Origin: Aequorivita xiaoshiensis
GTDB lineage: Bacteria > Bacteroidota > Bacteroidia > Flavobacteriales > Flavobacteriaceae
Direction of reading: 5' to 3'
NCBI RefSeq assembly: GCF_022008395.1
Contig: NZ_JAIRBB010000007.1
Coordinates: 62,001-126,000 of the forward strand
DNA: 64,000 nucleotides
Shown: piece by piece, positions 34,039 to 42,623 of the stretch
Layout: the number at the start of each line of letters is the position of its first letter
How positions within the stretch are numbered: the stretch's first letter is position 1
Notes under the pieces: model-generated
Database searches by the model: none
What the model saw: the letters and a program-made list of their open reading frames with translations, nothing else
What the model was told of the DNA's origin: nothing
Position numbers and translations under genes: made by a program

Positions 34039-35280
34039 TTATTCATATCTTAAACTCTCAATAGGATCTAAACGTGCAGCTTTTGAAGCAGGGTAGGAGC
34101 CTGCAATAACAGCTACTATAAAGGTTATTATTGTAGCCCAAATCATTGCAGTCCAAGGTAAGGTAAAATCAAAATCGAAAGCCTTTGCAAAGCCATATCC
34201 GGTTAGGATTCCGAGAATAATCCCGAGAATACTTCCAAACTGACCAATTACTATAGTCTCCATAAAGAACTGAGTAGAAATTGTTGATCGTTTGGCTCCT
34301 AATGCCTTACGGACACCAATTTCCCGAGTACGCTCAGTTACAGATACGAGCATAATATTCATCAGAGCTATTGACGACCCCAATATTGTGATGATACTTA
34401 TTATCCATGCGGCAATTTCTAAATACCCCGTCATGGTTGCAATCCTATTTATTAAATCGTCACTGCGCTCAAGACCGAAGTTGTTTTCTTCCACTGGACT
34501 AAGTCCGCGTATGTTTCTGAAAGTAATTATTGCTTCATCTTGAGCTGCTTCCATATACTGTTTGTCGCCAACCATTACACTAATATTGTAATTAATGTTA
34601 GGCTGAGTGTACATACTCCGAGCAACTTGAACGGGTATCAAAACCCTTAAATCTTGATTATTACCAAATGTAGAGCCTTTAGATTCTAATAAGCCTATAA
34701 CTTTAAACTTAACTCCACGTATGCTAATTGTTTTATTAATAGGGTTTTCATTCTTAAAAAGACTTTTCATAAAATCGGAACCTATGATACACACCTTATT
34801 GTTGTTTTCAACATCAAAAAATGTAAAATTTCTTCCTTTTTCTATTTCTGTACCTGAGGTTTCAAGATAGTTTTCGTTAATGCCATAAACTCTTACTTCT
34901 GGATCTGTCTTTTCTGAGCCAAATTTTACCTCGGCGCCGGCGGTACCTAAAAATGAAAGCGAAGTTTTTGTATGTGGGAATTCATATTTATTTAAAAATT
35001 CACGAACGTTGTTGTAGCTAATTATAGGATTTACCTTTTCGCGTTCGCCGCTTCTATTGCTTTGTACTTCAAATTCGTATCGTTGAATATTGAAAGTATT
35101 GGCACCCATAGAGGCAAAATTGCCAGATATGGTGTTTTCCAATGCCTTTACGGCGCTTAAAATGCCTACAAGGGCCCAAATACCAATACCGATAATTACG
35201 ATAGTTAATATTGTTCTAAGCAGCTGACCTTTAATAGAGCCAAGTGCAATTCGAACATTTTCCCAAAAGAGTGAAAACAT
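34039..35280 (-). CDS. MacB-like ABC transporter permease
   Basis: A 413-residue permease of the MacB/FtsX type (mechanotransmission or lipoprotein and peptide export). Order: N-terminal membrane helix (residues 20-45), a large periplasmic MacB_PCD domain (about 55-270), then three helices in the FtsX domain, with MLVSVTERTREIGVRKALGA near 325 and AGSYPASKAARLDPIESLRYE at the C-terminus. No ATPase gene is adjacent, so the partner is encoded elsewhere. It is transcribed away from hisS. Confidence 0.9.
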   Translation of the reverse strand: MFSLFWENVRIALGSIKGQLLRTILTIVIIGIGIWALVGILSAVKALENTISGNFASMGANTFNIQRYEFEVQSNRSGEREKVNPIISYNNVREFLNKYEFPHTKTSLSFLGTAGAEVKFGSEKTDPEVRVYGINENYLETSGTEIEKGRNFTFFDVENNNKVCIIGSDFMKSLFKNENPINKTISIRGVKFKVIGLLESKGSTFGNNQDLRVLIPVQVARSMYTQPNINYNISVMVGDKQYMEAAQDEAIITFRNIRGLSPVEENNFGLERSDDLINRIATMTGYLEIAAWIISIITILGSSIALMNIMLVSVTERTREIGVRKALGAKRSTISTQFFMETIVIGQFGSILGIILGILTGYGFAKAFDFDFTLPWTAMIWATIITFIVAVIAGSYPASKAARLDPIESLRYE

Positions 35281-35357
35281 ATTTTTAGTTTGAGTTTCTC
35301 ATTAGACGGCAAAAGTTGGATAAAGTTACTATTATTTAAGATATTTGCTTCTTTAAG

Positions 35358-35392
35358 TTATGAGTTATGAGTTATGAGGTATGAGTTATAAG
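35358..35392. repeat. Heptanucleotide repeat before hisS, unit TTATGAG
   Basis: Five 7-base units: TTATGAG three times, then GTATGAG and TTATAAG. The array is in the divergent region between the ABC permease and hisS. Confidence 0.85.
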
Positions 35393-35464
35393 TTTGGTTG
35401 TTTGTTTAAAATTCTCACCATCTTTCTCTTTATTCTTTTATCTCTTTTCTCTTCTCTTTTTTTA

Positions 35465-35485
35465 AAATCTAAAATCTATAATCTA
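35465..35485. repeat. Second heptanucleotide repeat before hisS, unit AAATCTA
   Basis: Three units: AAATCTA, AAATCTA, TAATCTA, ending two bases before the TTG start of hisS. The stretch between this and the TTATGAG array is rich in C and T. Confidence 0.65.
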
Positions 35486-35487
35486 TT

Positions 35488-36855
35488 TTGAAACCGTCTA
35501 TTCCAAAAGGTACTCGCGATTTTACTCCTGAAGAAGTATCTAAACGTAACTATATTACTAATACTATAAAAGAAATATTTTCTCTTTATGGTTTTCAGCC
35601 TATTGAAACCCCATCATTTGAAAACAGTGATACCTTAATGGGGAAATATGGTGAAGAAGGAGATCGTTTAATTTTCAAAATTCTTAATAGTGGAGATTAC
35701 CTTTCAAAAGTAGACGATGCGCTTTATTCTGAAAAAAATAGCATTAAAATGACGGCTAAGATTTCTGAAAAAGCCTTGCGTTATGATCTTACAGTTCCAT
35801 TTGCTCGCTATGTTGTTCAACATCAAAACGAAATTACTTTTCCTTTTAAACGTTACCAAATTCAACCTGTATGGCGTGCAGATAGGCCTCAAAAAGGACG
35901 GTTTCGCGAATTTTATCAGTGCGATGCAGATGTTGTAGGTTCAAAATCGCTTTGGCAAGAAGTGGAGTTTGTACAGCTCTATGATGCTGTTTACACCAAA
36001 CTTGGACTAAAAGGAGTAAATATTAAAATAAACAATCGTAAGGTTTTAAGCGGTATAGCAGAAACTATTGGTGCAGAAGATAAACTGATAGATTTCACTG
36101 TGGCTTTAGATAAACTTGACAAAATAGGGGAGGAAGGCGTAAAAAAAGAAATGCGTGAAAAAGGAATTTCTGAAGAAGCCTTAAACAAATTGCAACCCTT
36201 ATTTTCTTTCTCAGGAAACAATGATGAAAATTTAACATCCCTAAGCGTAATGCTGTCTGAATCTGAAACAGGAATGCAAGGAGTGGAAGAGTTACAGTTT
36301 ATCACAAGAAATATTGAAACGCTCGGTTTAAAGTCTGCTTCATTACAGATAGATGTAACCTTAGCGCGTGGTTTAAACTATTACACAGGTGCTATCTTAG
36401 AAGTAGCAGCTCCCAAAGAAGTGAAAATGGGAAGTATAGGCGGTGGCGGAAGATACGATGATCTTACCGGGATATTTGGCTTAAAAGACATGAGTGGGAT
36501 GGGAATTTCTTTTGGTTTGGATAGAACTTATCTTGTGCTTGAAGAGTTAAATCTTTTTCCAGAAACCATTTCTGAAAATAGTAGAGCGCTTTTCCTAAAC
36601 TTTGGTGAAAAAGAAGCGTTGTATGCCATGAAAACAATTTCAAAATTGCGTAGTGCTAATCTAAAAGCTGAGTTATACCCAGATTCGGCAAAAATGGGAA
36701 AACAGATGGGGTACGCCGATAAGCGCAATATCCCATTTACAATCTTAGCAGGTGAAAAGGAAATGGAAGCTGAAGCCTTTACCCTTAAAAACATGAAAAC
36801 AGGAGAACAAACTATGATGAATTATTCGGAACTAGAAAGTTTTTTAGCAGAATAG
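35488..36855 (+). CDS. hisS: Histidyl-tRNA synthetase
   Basis: Class II synthetase that charges tRNA-His. 455 residues; motif 2 reads [20 protein letters not shown] near 125-145, the His-specific [15 protein letters not shown] lies near 295, and motif 3 [14 protein letters not shown] with [11 protein letters not shown] near 325-350. The C-terminal anticodon-binding domain follows. The start is a TTG at 35488 giving [12 protein letters not shown], the regular N-terminus; no ATG lies close in frame. The start is directly preceded by heptanucleotide repeats and shows no Shine-Dalgarno site. Confidence 0.95.
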   Translation: MKPSIPKGTRDFTPEEVSKRNYITNTIKEIFSLYGFQPIETPSFENSDTLMGKYGEEGDRLIFKILNSGDYLSKVDDALYSEKNSIKMTAKISEKALRYDLTVPFARYVVQHQNEITFPFKRYQIQPVWRADRPQKGRFREFYQCDADVVGSKSLWQEVEFVQLYDAVYTKLGLKGVNIKINNRKVLSGIAETIGAEDKLIDFTVALDKLDKIGEEGVKKEMREKGISEEALNKLQPLFSFSGNNDENLTSLSVMLSESETGMQGVEELQFITRNIETLGLKSASLQIDVTLARGLNYYTGAILEVAAPKEVKMGSIGGGGRYDDLTGIFGLKDMSGMGISFGLDRTYLVLEELNLFPETISENSRALFLNFGEKEALYAMKTISKLRSANLKAELYPDSAKMGKQMGYADKRNIPFTILAGEKEMEAEAFTLKNMKTGEQTMMNYSELESFLAE

Positions 36856-37158
36856 ATTAATACTACTTTACGTAGGTATATCAACAATCCCACTGAAATT
36901 TTATTCAGCGGGATTTTTGGTTTTTATAAATATTATAATTCATGGTGCCGAAGATTAGTTCTAATACTTATTAGCAAAACTCACTGATAGCTATCTAATC
37001 TATATCCCATAACGCATACTTTTGCTGGTAAAAATTCTTAGAATTATTTTCCAAATGTTTGAATGTTATTTAAAGTTTTAGATAGTGGAATTTCTATGAT
37101 GTCATGCTAATTTAAAAAACATGTTGTAACTTATAACAGAATCAATTAAAGCTGTTTT
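36856..37158. other. Intergenic region after hisS
   Basis: About 300 bases. Apart from the hisS terminator at 36886-36915 I see no open frame with protein-like content, no clear promoter of TTG-N19-TAnnTTTG form and no repeat. The downstream flavodoxin-like gene must be started from somewhere in it. Confidence 0.5.
36886..36915 (+). terminator. Terminator of hisS
   Basis: Twelve-base arms (AATCCCACTGAA with TTCAGCGGGATT) with one A-C mismatch and a 6-base loop, followed by T-rich sequence. Confidence 0.78.
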
Positions 37159-37893
37159 ATGAAATCTCCAGACTTTACCAATTTGAGTGCGATTTATGTA
37201 AATTGTACACTAAAAAAAACTCCAGAACCTAGTCATACTGATTCATTAATAAATGTTTCAAAACAAATAATGACAAAGGAAAAGGTTAAAATAGATGAAA
37301 TAAGATTGGTAGATTTTGAAGTTGCCTCTGGGGTGTATCCTGATATGACGGAACATAATTGGGATAAAGATGACTGGCCAATGTTGTTTAAAAGAATCAT
37401 TAATGCAGATATTCTTATCGTAGGTACACCAATATGGCTGGGAGAAAAATCTTCAATAGCACAAAAACTTATTGAAAGACTTTACGCTATGAGTGGTCAA
37501 ACCAATGATAAAGGTCAATACTTGTTTTATGGAAAGGTTGGTGGGTGTGTAGTTACAGGCAATGAAGATGGTATAAAACATTGTGCAATGGGAATACTGT
37601 ATTCACTCCAACATATAGGGTATTCTATACCTCCGCAAGCCGACTGTGGATGGATAGGAGAGGTAGGTCCCGGGCCTAGTTATGGAGATACCGAATGGCA
37701 GGGTAAAAAACTGAAGCAACCCGTGGGTTTTGAAAACGATTTTACCAATAGGAATACTACTTTTATGACTTATAATCTACTTCACCTAGCTTCAATGTTA
37801 AAATCGAATAATGGTTACTCTAACTATGGAAATTCTAGAAATGATTGGGATGATGGGGTACGTTGGGAGTTTAAGAACCCTGAATATCGCTAG
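37159..37893 (+). CDS. Flavodoxin-like NAD(P)H-dependent oxidoreductase
   Basis: A 244-residue protein of the NADPH-dependent FMN reductase / flavodoxin-like fold. The Rossmann-type core shows SAIYVNCTLKKTPEPSHTDS at the FMN phosphate position, ADILIVGTPIWLGEKSSIAQ near residue 88, and GKVGGCVVTGNEDGIKHC. The C-terminal part (about 160-244) is Trp/Asn-rich and includes GPGPSYGDTEWQG. Substrate is unknown. It is a single gene and converges on the SRAP gene with a gap of 20 bases. Confidence 0.82.
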   Translation: MKSPDFTNLSAIYVNCTLKKTPEPSHTDSLINVSKQIMTKEKVKIDEIRLVDFEVASGVYPDMTEHNWDKDDWPMLFKRIINADILIVGTPIWLGEKSSIAQKLIERLYAMSGQTNDKGQYLFYGKVGGCVVTGNEDGIKHCAMGILYSLQHIGYSIPPQADCGWIGEVGPGPSYGDTEWQGKKLKQPVGFENDFTNRNTTFMTYNLLHLASMLKSNNGYSNYGNSRNDWDDGVRWEFKNPEYR

Positions 37894-37913
37894 TATTAGA
37901 AAAGAATATTTTT

Positions 37914-38642
37914 TTAAAACAATAGATTTGGGGGCGGAACCTCCTCAATAATATAGGGTTTATTTGTGTTTAAATTCCGTTTATAAAGATCTGTGCTTAC
38001 AGGATGAGCCTTAAATTCCTTTGATGTAAAGCCGTTTTTAATTAATTCTAATACATTTCCTTCACTTAAATCAGGATTAAACCATTCGCTGTACAATCCT
38101 TCATCAAGTACAAAAGGTTGTCTTTTTTTGATATTGTGAACCTCAGTAAAGAAAGAATTCGCTTCCATAGTAAGTATGGAGCAGGTAAATTGATTTGTTT
38201 CATTATTTACTTCAGAATAAATCCCACCAAATACAAACAAATCACGGTTATCTTTATATTTATCGGTTGGGATATAACAGAAGTAAGGAATAGAGTTTCC
38301 TGCAGTTTTATGCGGCTCAAAAAAACCATCGGCTATAATTAGGCAGCGGTTCTCGAAAGCAGCTTCTTTGGATACCCCTTGAAATAGGGTTTCAGACTTT
38401 ATATTTAAGGTGTTGTATTTTTTTCTAAACGCTGTGATATCTCTTATTCCCCAACTAGGTACATATCCCCATTCAGCCGGATAAATAGTGTTAGGTTCAT
38501 TCATTTTAACAATTTGAAGATTGGGATTAGTAAACCCAGAGCGATGGTAGTAAATCTCGTATTGTTCGGGATTAGCAAAGTCTTTTTTAAAGTTTTCTTT
38601 TACTTCCTTTTTCTTTTTTGTGAGGGCGGTTTCGTAGCACAT
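37914..38642 (-). CDS. SRAP (HMCES/YedK-type) abasic-site protein
   Basis: Binds abasic sites in single-stranded DNA and forms a DNA-protein crosslink through the N-terminal Cys, protecting the site. Cys2 is present (MCYETA). The conserved Asn lies in KYNTLNIKSETL, and the RCLIIADGFFEPH block with Glu near residue 108 matches the active pocket, as does VHNIKKRQPFVL with a His near 167. At 242 residues it has normal length. It is a stand-alone gene. Confidence 0.9.
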   Translation of the reverse strand: MCYETALTKKKKEVKENFKKDFANPEQYEIYYHRSGFTNPNLQIVKMNEPNTIYPAEWGYVPSWGIRDITAFRKKYNTLNIKSETLFQGVSKEAAFENRCLIIADGFFEPHKTAGNSIPYFCYIPTDKYKDNRDLFVFGGIYSEVNNETNQFTCSILTMEANSFFTEVHNIKKRQPFVLDEGLYSEWFNPDLSEGNVLELIKNGFTSKEFKAHPVSTDLYKRNLNTNKPYIIEEVPPPNLLF

Positions 38643-38747
38643 TATAGATAGGTGTGATTTTAAGAATTATCATTTAGAATAGTTTGTTCCAAATCGTATC
38701 CAATTCTGTGCTCTAAGGTACTAAATCCAAAAGTCGATTTCATAAAA

Positions 38748-38775
38748 AAACGGTTAGAAATAAATCTAACCGTTT
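38748..38775 (-). terminator. Terminator after tRNA-Met
   Basis: Eleven-base perfect arms (AAACGGTTAGA and complement) around a 6-base loop. On the minus strand it is followed by seven T, which places it about 20 bases after the tRNA gene. Confidence 0.8.
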
Positions 38776-38796
38776 AAATTTGAGTATTAACCTCTG

Positions 38797-38870
38797 TAGC
38801 GAGATCGGGACTTGAACCCGAGGCCTCCGGGTTATGAATCCGACGCTCTAACCAGCTGAGCTACCTCGCC
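38797..38870 (-). tRNA. tRNA-Met (anticodon CAT)
   Basis: The minus strand folds into a full cloverleaf of 74 bases. The acceptor arm GGCGAGG pairs with TCTCGCT (two G-U pairs), the D arm is GCTC/GAGC, the anticodon loop is TTCATAA, and the T arm is TCGGG-TTCAAGT-CCCGA. CCA is not encoded. An A-C mismatch closes the anticodon stem (positions 31-39). The acceptor is not of initiator type (that has an unpaired 1-72), so elongator Met is preferred; an Ile tRNA with lysidine-modified CAT cannot be excluded. Confidence 0.9.
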
Positions 38871-39065
38871 ATTTTAGATTTTAATCTAAATTTGCTACAG
38901 CCAAAAGGCCTAAGCGGCTGCAAAGATAGTAACAAAATAAACTGACGCAAATTTTATCTCAAATTTATTTCATTTTTTTTATAACTTAATCTTATAAATT
39001 TTTTAAACGAATATTTCGGGATTATAATTAATATATATATATTGGGCAGCAACAAATATAGTGCT

Positions 39066-39452
39066 ATGGAAGACAAAATTAAATATGAAATGGAATTCCC
39101 TATTCAGGTATCTCCACCATTATTATATCAATATATTTCAACACCTTCTGGGTTATCAGAATGGTACGCAGACAACGTAAACTCACGTGGAGAATTCTAT
39201 ACTTTTATTTGGGAAGGTAGCGAGGAGAAGGCTAAGTTACTAAGCAAAAAAAGCCCTGAACGCATTAAATTTAGATGGTTGGAAGATGAAGGGGAGGAGT
39301 TTTATTTCGAACTTAGAATACAAGTTGACGAAATTACTAAAGACGTTTCGCTTATGATAACAGACTACGCTGAAGAAGATGAAATAGAAGAAGGAAAAAT
39401 GCTTTGGGAAAATATGGTTTCAAACCTTAAACAGATTTTAGGATCTGCTTAA
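39066..39452 (+). CDS. START-like domain protein
   Basis: A 128-residue soluble protein of the START/SRPBCC fold (AHSA1-like). It shows MEFPIQVSPPLLYQYISTPSGLSEWYADNV, then ERIKFRWLEDEGEEFYFEL and a C-terminal helix MLWENMVSNLKQIL. I start it at 39066 (MEDKIKYEMEF) and not at the TTG-type start at 39042, as the first gives the conserved beginning. Ligand is unknown. A terminator starts 25 bases after its stop and reaches to the next gene. Confidence 0.82.
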   Translation: MEDKIKYEMEFPIQVSPPLLYQYISTPSGLSEWYADNVNSRGEFYTFIWEGSEEKAKLLSKKSPERIKFRWLEDEGEEFYFELRIQVDEITKDVSLMITDYAEEDEIEEGKMLWENMVSNLKQILGSA

Positions 39453-39477
39453 AACCGCAATAAATATATTATTTTAG

Positions 39478-39506
39478 AACCGTCTTATAGCTAAGACGGT
39501 TTTTTA
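39478..39506 (+). terminator. Terminator hairpin abutting the aminotransferase start
   Basis: Ten-base perfect arms (AACCGTCTTA with TAAGACGGTT), a TAGC loop and a run of five T. The T run ends 2 bases before the ATG at 39508. Confidence 0.82.
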
Positions 39507-39507
39507 T

Positions 39508-40353
39508 ATGATAAACTTAAATGGTAAAATAGTAAAAGAACATGATGCCTCTATTACAATTAATAATAGAGGCTTGCATTATGGTGATGCTGTTTTTGAA
39601 ACTATGCGTTATGGAAATGAAAAGATTTACTTTTGGAATGACCATTTTCTACGTTTAAAATCGTCATTGAAAATTCTGAAATTGGAAGGTGCAGAAAATT
39701 TTTCTAGCAACTTTCTTAAACAAGAAATTTCAAGAACTATAGCTGCACAGGCATCTATAAACTCCTCATATAGAGTAAAGTTATTAGTTTGGCGTAAGAC
39801 TGGAGGAAAATACACGCCTTTTAGCAATGAGGTTGAATATGCAATTATGGCTGAACCATTAGCTTCACAAATGTATCCATCGAATACTGCAGCATATATA
39901 ATAGGGGCTTATGACGAACACTTAGTTTCCTCAGGAGAGCTTTCCACTTTAAAATCGAACAATAGATTAATTAATGTTTTAGGTAGTGTTTTTGCTAAGG
40001 ATAATGGTTTTGATAACTGTTTTCTTTTAAACGAAAAGAATAATGTGGTAGAGGCTTTAAACGGTAATTTATTTATTGTTTCAGGGAAAACTATTATAAC
40101 TCCTCCAATCCATGAAGGATGTTTAAATGGTGTAATGCGAAAGCAACTTATTGCTATTGTACAAAGCAACACAGAATATTTGATAAAAGAAACGTCTATT
40201 TCGGTTATGGATTTACATAACGCAGACGAAATTTTTATAACCAATGTTATTCAAGGAATTGTTCCTGTATCTAGGTATAAGGAAGAGATTTTTGAAGATA
40301 AAGTTGCAAAAGTTTTATTGCAAAAATTGAATGAATGGGTAACAACTAATTAG
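39508..40353 (+). CDS. Class IV pyridoxal-phosphate aminotransferase
   Basis: A 281-residue fold-type IV aminotransferase related to branched-chain aminotransferase, D-amino acid aminotransferase and aminodeoxychorismate lyase. NNRGLHYGDAVFETMRYGN at residues 19-37 and FWNDHFLRLKSSLKIL are typical; the PLP-binding Lys is expected in TLKSNNRLINVLGSVFAKDN near 150. ALNGNLFIV and EIFITNVIQGIVPV follow. The exact reaction cannot be told. The whole region where a ribosome site would lie is a terminator hairpin. The stop overlaps the convergent yqgE stop by 4 bases. Confidence 0.9.
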   Translation: MINLNGKIVKEHDASITINNRGLHYGDAVFETMRYGNEKIYFWNDHFLRLKSSLKILKLEGAENFSSNFLKQEISRTIAAQASINSSYRVKLLVWRKTGGKYTPFSNEVEYAIMAEPLASQMYPSNTAAYIIGAYDEHLVSSGELSTLKSNNRLINVLGSVFAKDNGFDNCFLLNEKNNVVEALNGNLFIVSGKTIITPPIHEGCLNGVMRKQLIAIVQSNTEYLIKETSISVMDLHNADEIFITNVIQGIVPVSRYKEEIFEDKVAKVLLQKLNEWVTTN

Positions 40354-40910
40354 TTGTAAGTAGGGTTTTCTGGAGCGTTAGACCATAAAATATAATCGCC
40401 TCCAAGTTCGATCATTTTTTGTTTCCAAAAATTGGCTTTGGTTTTTCCTATTATCTCACTGTTGTAAGTATTTGGGACTACCACCCAACTATGTACTTCT
40501 AACTCCTGGTCTAATTGGTCGGCCTCCCATCCTGAATATCCTAAGAAGAAACGGATTTGATTTTCGTTTAATTTATCTTCTTTAAGTAAATCTAAGATTG
40601 CATTAAAATCGCCACCCCAATAAATGCCTTTCGAAATTTCTATACTTTCCGGAATAATGTCTGGAATACTATGAATAAAATAAAGGTTGTCTTGTTCTAC
40701 AGGTCCGCCATTGTAAACGGTGAGCTTAGATTTAATTTCTGGGATAAAGTCTCTAAGCTTGTGTTTTAATGGCTTGTTGAGAATAAAACCAACAGAACCC
40801 GATTCATTGTACTCTGCCAATAAAACGACAGAACGATTGAAGGAAACGTCACCTATAATAGATGGTTCCGCAATTAATAGATGGCCTTTTTCGGGTTTAA
40901 TTATGGTCAT
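40350..40910 (-). CDS. YqgE/AlgH family protein
   Basis: A 186-residue member of UPF0301 (YqgE/AlgH). Marks are KGHLLIAEPSIIGDVSFNRS at the start, GFILNKPLKHKL, YNGGPVEQDNLYFIH, and FLGYSGWEADQLDQELEVHSW near 125-145. The biochemical role is not established; AlgH was linked to alginate control in Pseudomonas. It is a single gene, convergent with and overlapping the aminotransferase by 4 bases. Confidence 0.93.
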   Translation of the reverse strand: MTIIKPEKGHLLIAEPSIIGDVSFNRSVVLLAEYNESGSVGFILNKPLKHKLRDFIPEIKSKLTVYNGGPVEQDNLYFIHSIPDIIPESIEISKGIYWGGDFNAILDLLKEDKLNENQIRFFLGYSGWEADQLDQELEVHSWVVVPNTYNSEIIGKTKANFWKQKMIELGGDYILWSNAPENPTYN

Positions 40911-41053
40911 TAGTTTTTATTTGGTTTATTAAAGCTAAGTAATTAATTTAAGAATGCCAAAAATTTAATCAAACCAAAGTATAATTATGATTAACTCATT
41001 ATTATTCATAAAAAAGAATGAATTACTAATAAACTATAAATCAGACCAATAAA

Positions 41054-41090
41054 AAAACCTTCTTATCAAATAAATTGAAAAGAAGGTTTT
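41054..41090 (-). terminator. Terminator of the HU gene
   Basis: Eleven-base perfect arms (AAAACCTTCTT and complement) with a 15-base loop. On the minus strand it ends in a run of T, about 25 bases after the HU stop codon. Confidence 0.8.
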
Positions 41091-41115
41091 AAATTTTGTA
41101 AAGTATTTTTTACAA

Positions 41116-41388
41116 TTAATTTACGCTATTTTGTAAATCAGAACCAGCTTTAAATTTTACTACGTTTTTAGCAGCAATTTTGATGGTTTTTCCTGTTTGA
41201 GGGTTTCTTCCTTCTCTAGCAGCTCTTTTTGAAACTGACCAAGAACCGAATCCTACAAGAGATACACGGTTACCTTTCTTAAGTGAGTTTTGAACATTTT
41301 CTAAGAAAGATTCTAAAGATTTCTTAGCAGCAGCTTTAGTGATTCCGGCATCTTCTGCCATTGCATCGATTAAATCAGATTTATTCAT
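41116..41388 (-). CDS. HU family DNA-binding protein
   Basis: A 90-residue histone-like protein that bends DNA as a dimer. MNKSDLIDAMAEDAGITKAA opens the helical body, VSLVGFGSWSVSKRAAREG leads into the arm, and GRNPQTGKTIKIAAKNVVKF carries the arm-tip signature with Pro. Length is exact. It has its own promoter (41437-41466) and terminator, so it is likely highly expressed. Confidence 0.96.
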   Translation of the reverse strand: MNKSDLIDAMAEDAGITKAAAKKSLESFLENVQNSLKKGNRVSLVGFGSWSVSKRAAREGRNPQTGKTIKIAAKNVVKFKAGSDLQNSVN

Positions 41389-41436
41389 AATTTTTTTTAA
41401 ATTAAATTGTTGGTTAAACTTCGATTAATTGCTCTA

Positions 41437-41466
41437 CAAATTTAAAAGGATTATCCGTTCAAGCAA
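41437..41466 (-). promoter_or_regulatory. Promoter of the HU gene
   Basis: On the minus strand TTG (41466-41464), exactly 19 bases, then TAAATTTG (41444-41437), a full match to the Bacteroidota promoter. The leader to the ATG at 41388 is about 45 bases. Confidence 0.85.
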
Positions 41467-41570
41467 GTAACCACGCAGTAAATCCACTATATTGTTAATA
41501 ACTTTGGTCGATTGTTAATAAACTTGATTGTTTTTAATTAAAATTTAATCAAATCAGTGTTTACGAGGGT

Positions 41571-42521
41571 TTACGACAGTTTTGAATTTGCATCGAATGA
41601 ATAACCATTTAAAAGTGATGCACTATCCATTTTTCGCTTTCCAGGAAGCTGTAACTCCTTCACTAAAATGTAACCATCACTACAAGCAACTTTTATTTCC
41701 TTTTTTGTGGTTTCAATTTTTCCTGACTCTTGATTGTGATCTGCGTTTTCGTATTTGGCTGAGTATAGCTTAGCTTTTAGCTCTTCATTATTATTATGTA
41801 ATACAGACCAAGCAACAGGATAGGGGGAAAGACCTCTAATAAATGCTTCAATTTCTTTCCCTGGTTTGTTCCAATCTATTTGAGTGTTTTCTGGTGTGAG
41901 CTTTGGTGCCTCTTTAAGGTCGCTATTGTTAGATTGCTTTTTTGGATTAACATTACCCTTTTCTATTAAGGTAAGCGTTTCTAAAACTAGTTTACCTCCT
42001 ACATCCATTAATTTATCGTGAAGAGTTTCGGCGTTTTCATCATCCACTATATCAACTTCACTATTTGCTATTATTGCTCCAGTATCGATTTTCTCATCTA
42101 TAAAGAAGGTGGTTACACCTGTTTTCTTTTCACCATTAATAATGGCCCAATTAATTGGCGCAGCTCCTCTGTATTGCGGTAAAAGTGATGCGTGAAGATT
42201 AAAAGTGCCCAATTCAGGCATTTGCCAAACAACTTTTGGAAGCATTCTAAAAGCAACAACTACTTGAAGATTTGCTTGTAGTTCTTCAAGTTCATTTAAA
42301 AAATCTTTGTCCTTTAAATTAGTGGGCTGTAGAACCTTCAATCCTTTTGAAACAGCATAGTTTTTTACTGCCGACCCCATTAGTTTTCGTCCTCTTCCAG
42401 CAGGTTTATCTGCTGCCGTAACTACACCAACGATGTTTCTTCCTGCTTCAACCATTTTTTTTAAAACTCCAACCGCAAAATCTGGAGTTCCCATAAATAC
42501 TATTCTTAAATCTTTTGGCAT
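41571..42521 (-). CDS. fmt: Methionyl-tRNA formyltransferase
   Basis: Formylates the initiator Met-tRNA with 10-formyltetrahydrofolate. 316 residues. FMGTPDFAVGVLKKM starts the hydrolase-like domain; NLHASLLPQYRGAAPINWA near 112-130 contains the catalytic Asn-His, followed by DTGAII with the Asp near 148; the C-terminal OB-like domain binds tRNA (NKPGKEIEAFIRGLSPYPVA). It is next to recQ on the same strand with a gap of about 100 bases. Confidence 0.96.
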   Translation of the reverse strand: MPKDLRIVFMGTPDFAVGVLKKMVEAGRNIVGVVTAADKPAGRGRKLMGSAVKNYAVSKGLKVLQPTNLKDKDFLNELEELQANLQVVVAFRMLPKVVWQMPELGTFNLHASLLPQYRGAAPINWAIINGEKKTGVTTFFIDEKIDTGAIIANSEVDIVDDENAETLHDKLMDVGGKLVLETLTLIEKGNVNPKKQSNNSDLKEAPKLTPENTQIDWNKPGKEIEAFIRGLSPYPVAWSVLHNNNEELKAKLYSAKYENADHNQESGKIETTKKEIKVACSDGYILVKELQLPGKRKMDSASLLNGYSFDANSKLS

Positions 42522-42623
42522 TTTTAAATCTCTATAATAAGTTTAATGACGTAATTATATATAAAGAAGATATCTAAAAAACTCCAATAGGATGTTCTAG
42601 ATATTTTAATTATAAAGTCAAAA

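Noticed and set aside
35358-35485. CRISPR-like array before hisS
   Set aside because: Units are seven bases long and directly adjacent without spacers; this is a simple tandem repeat.
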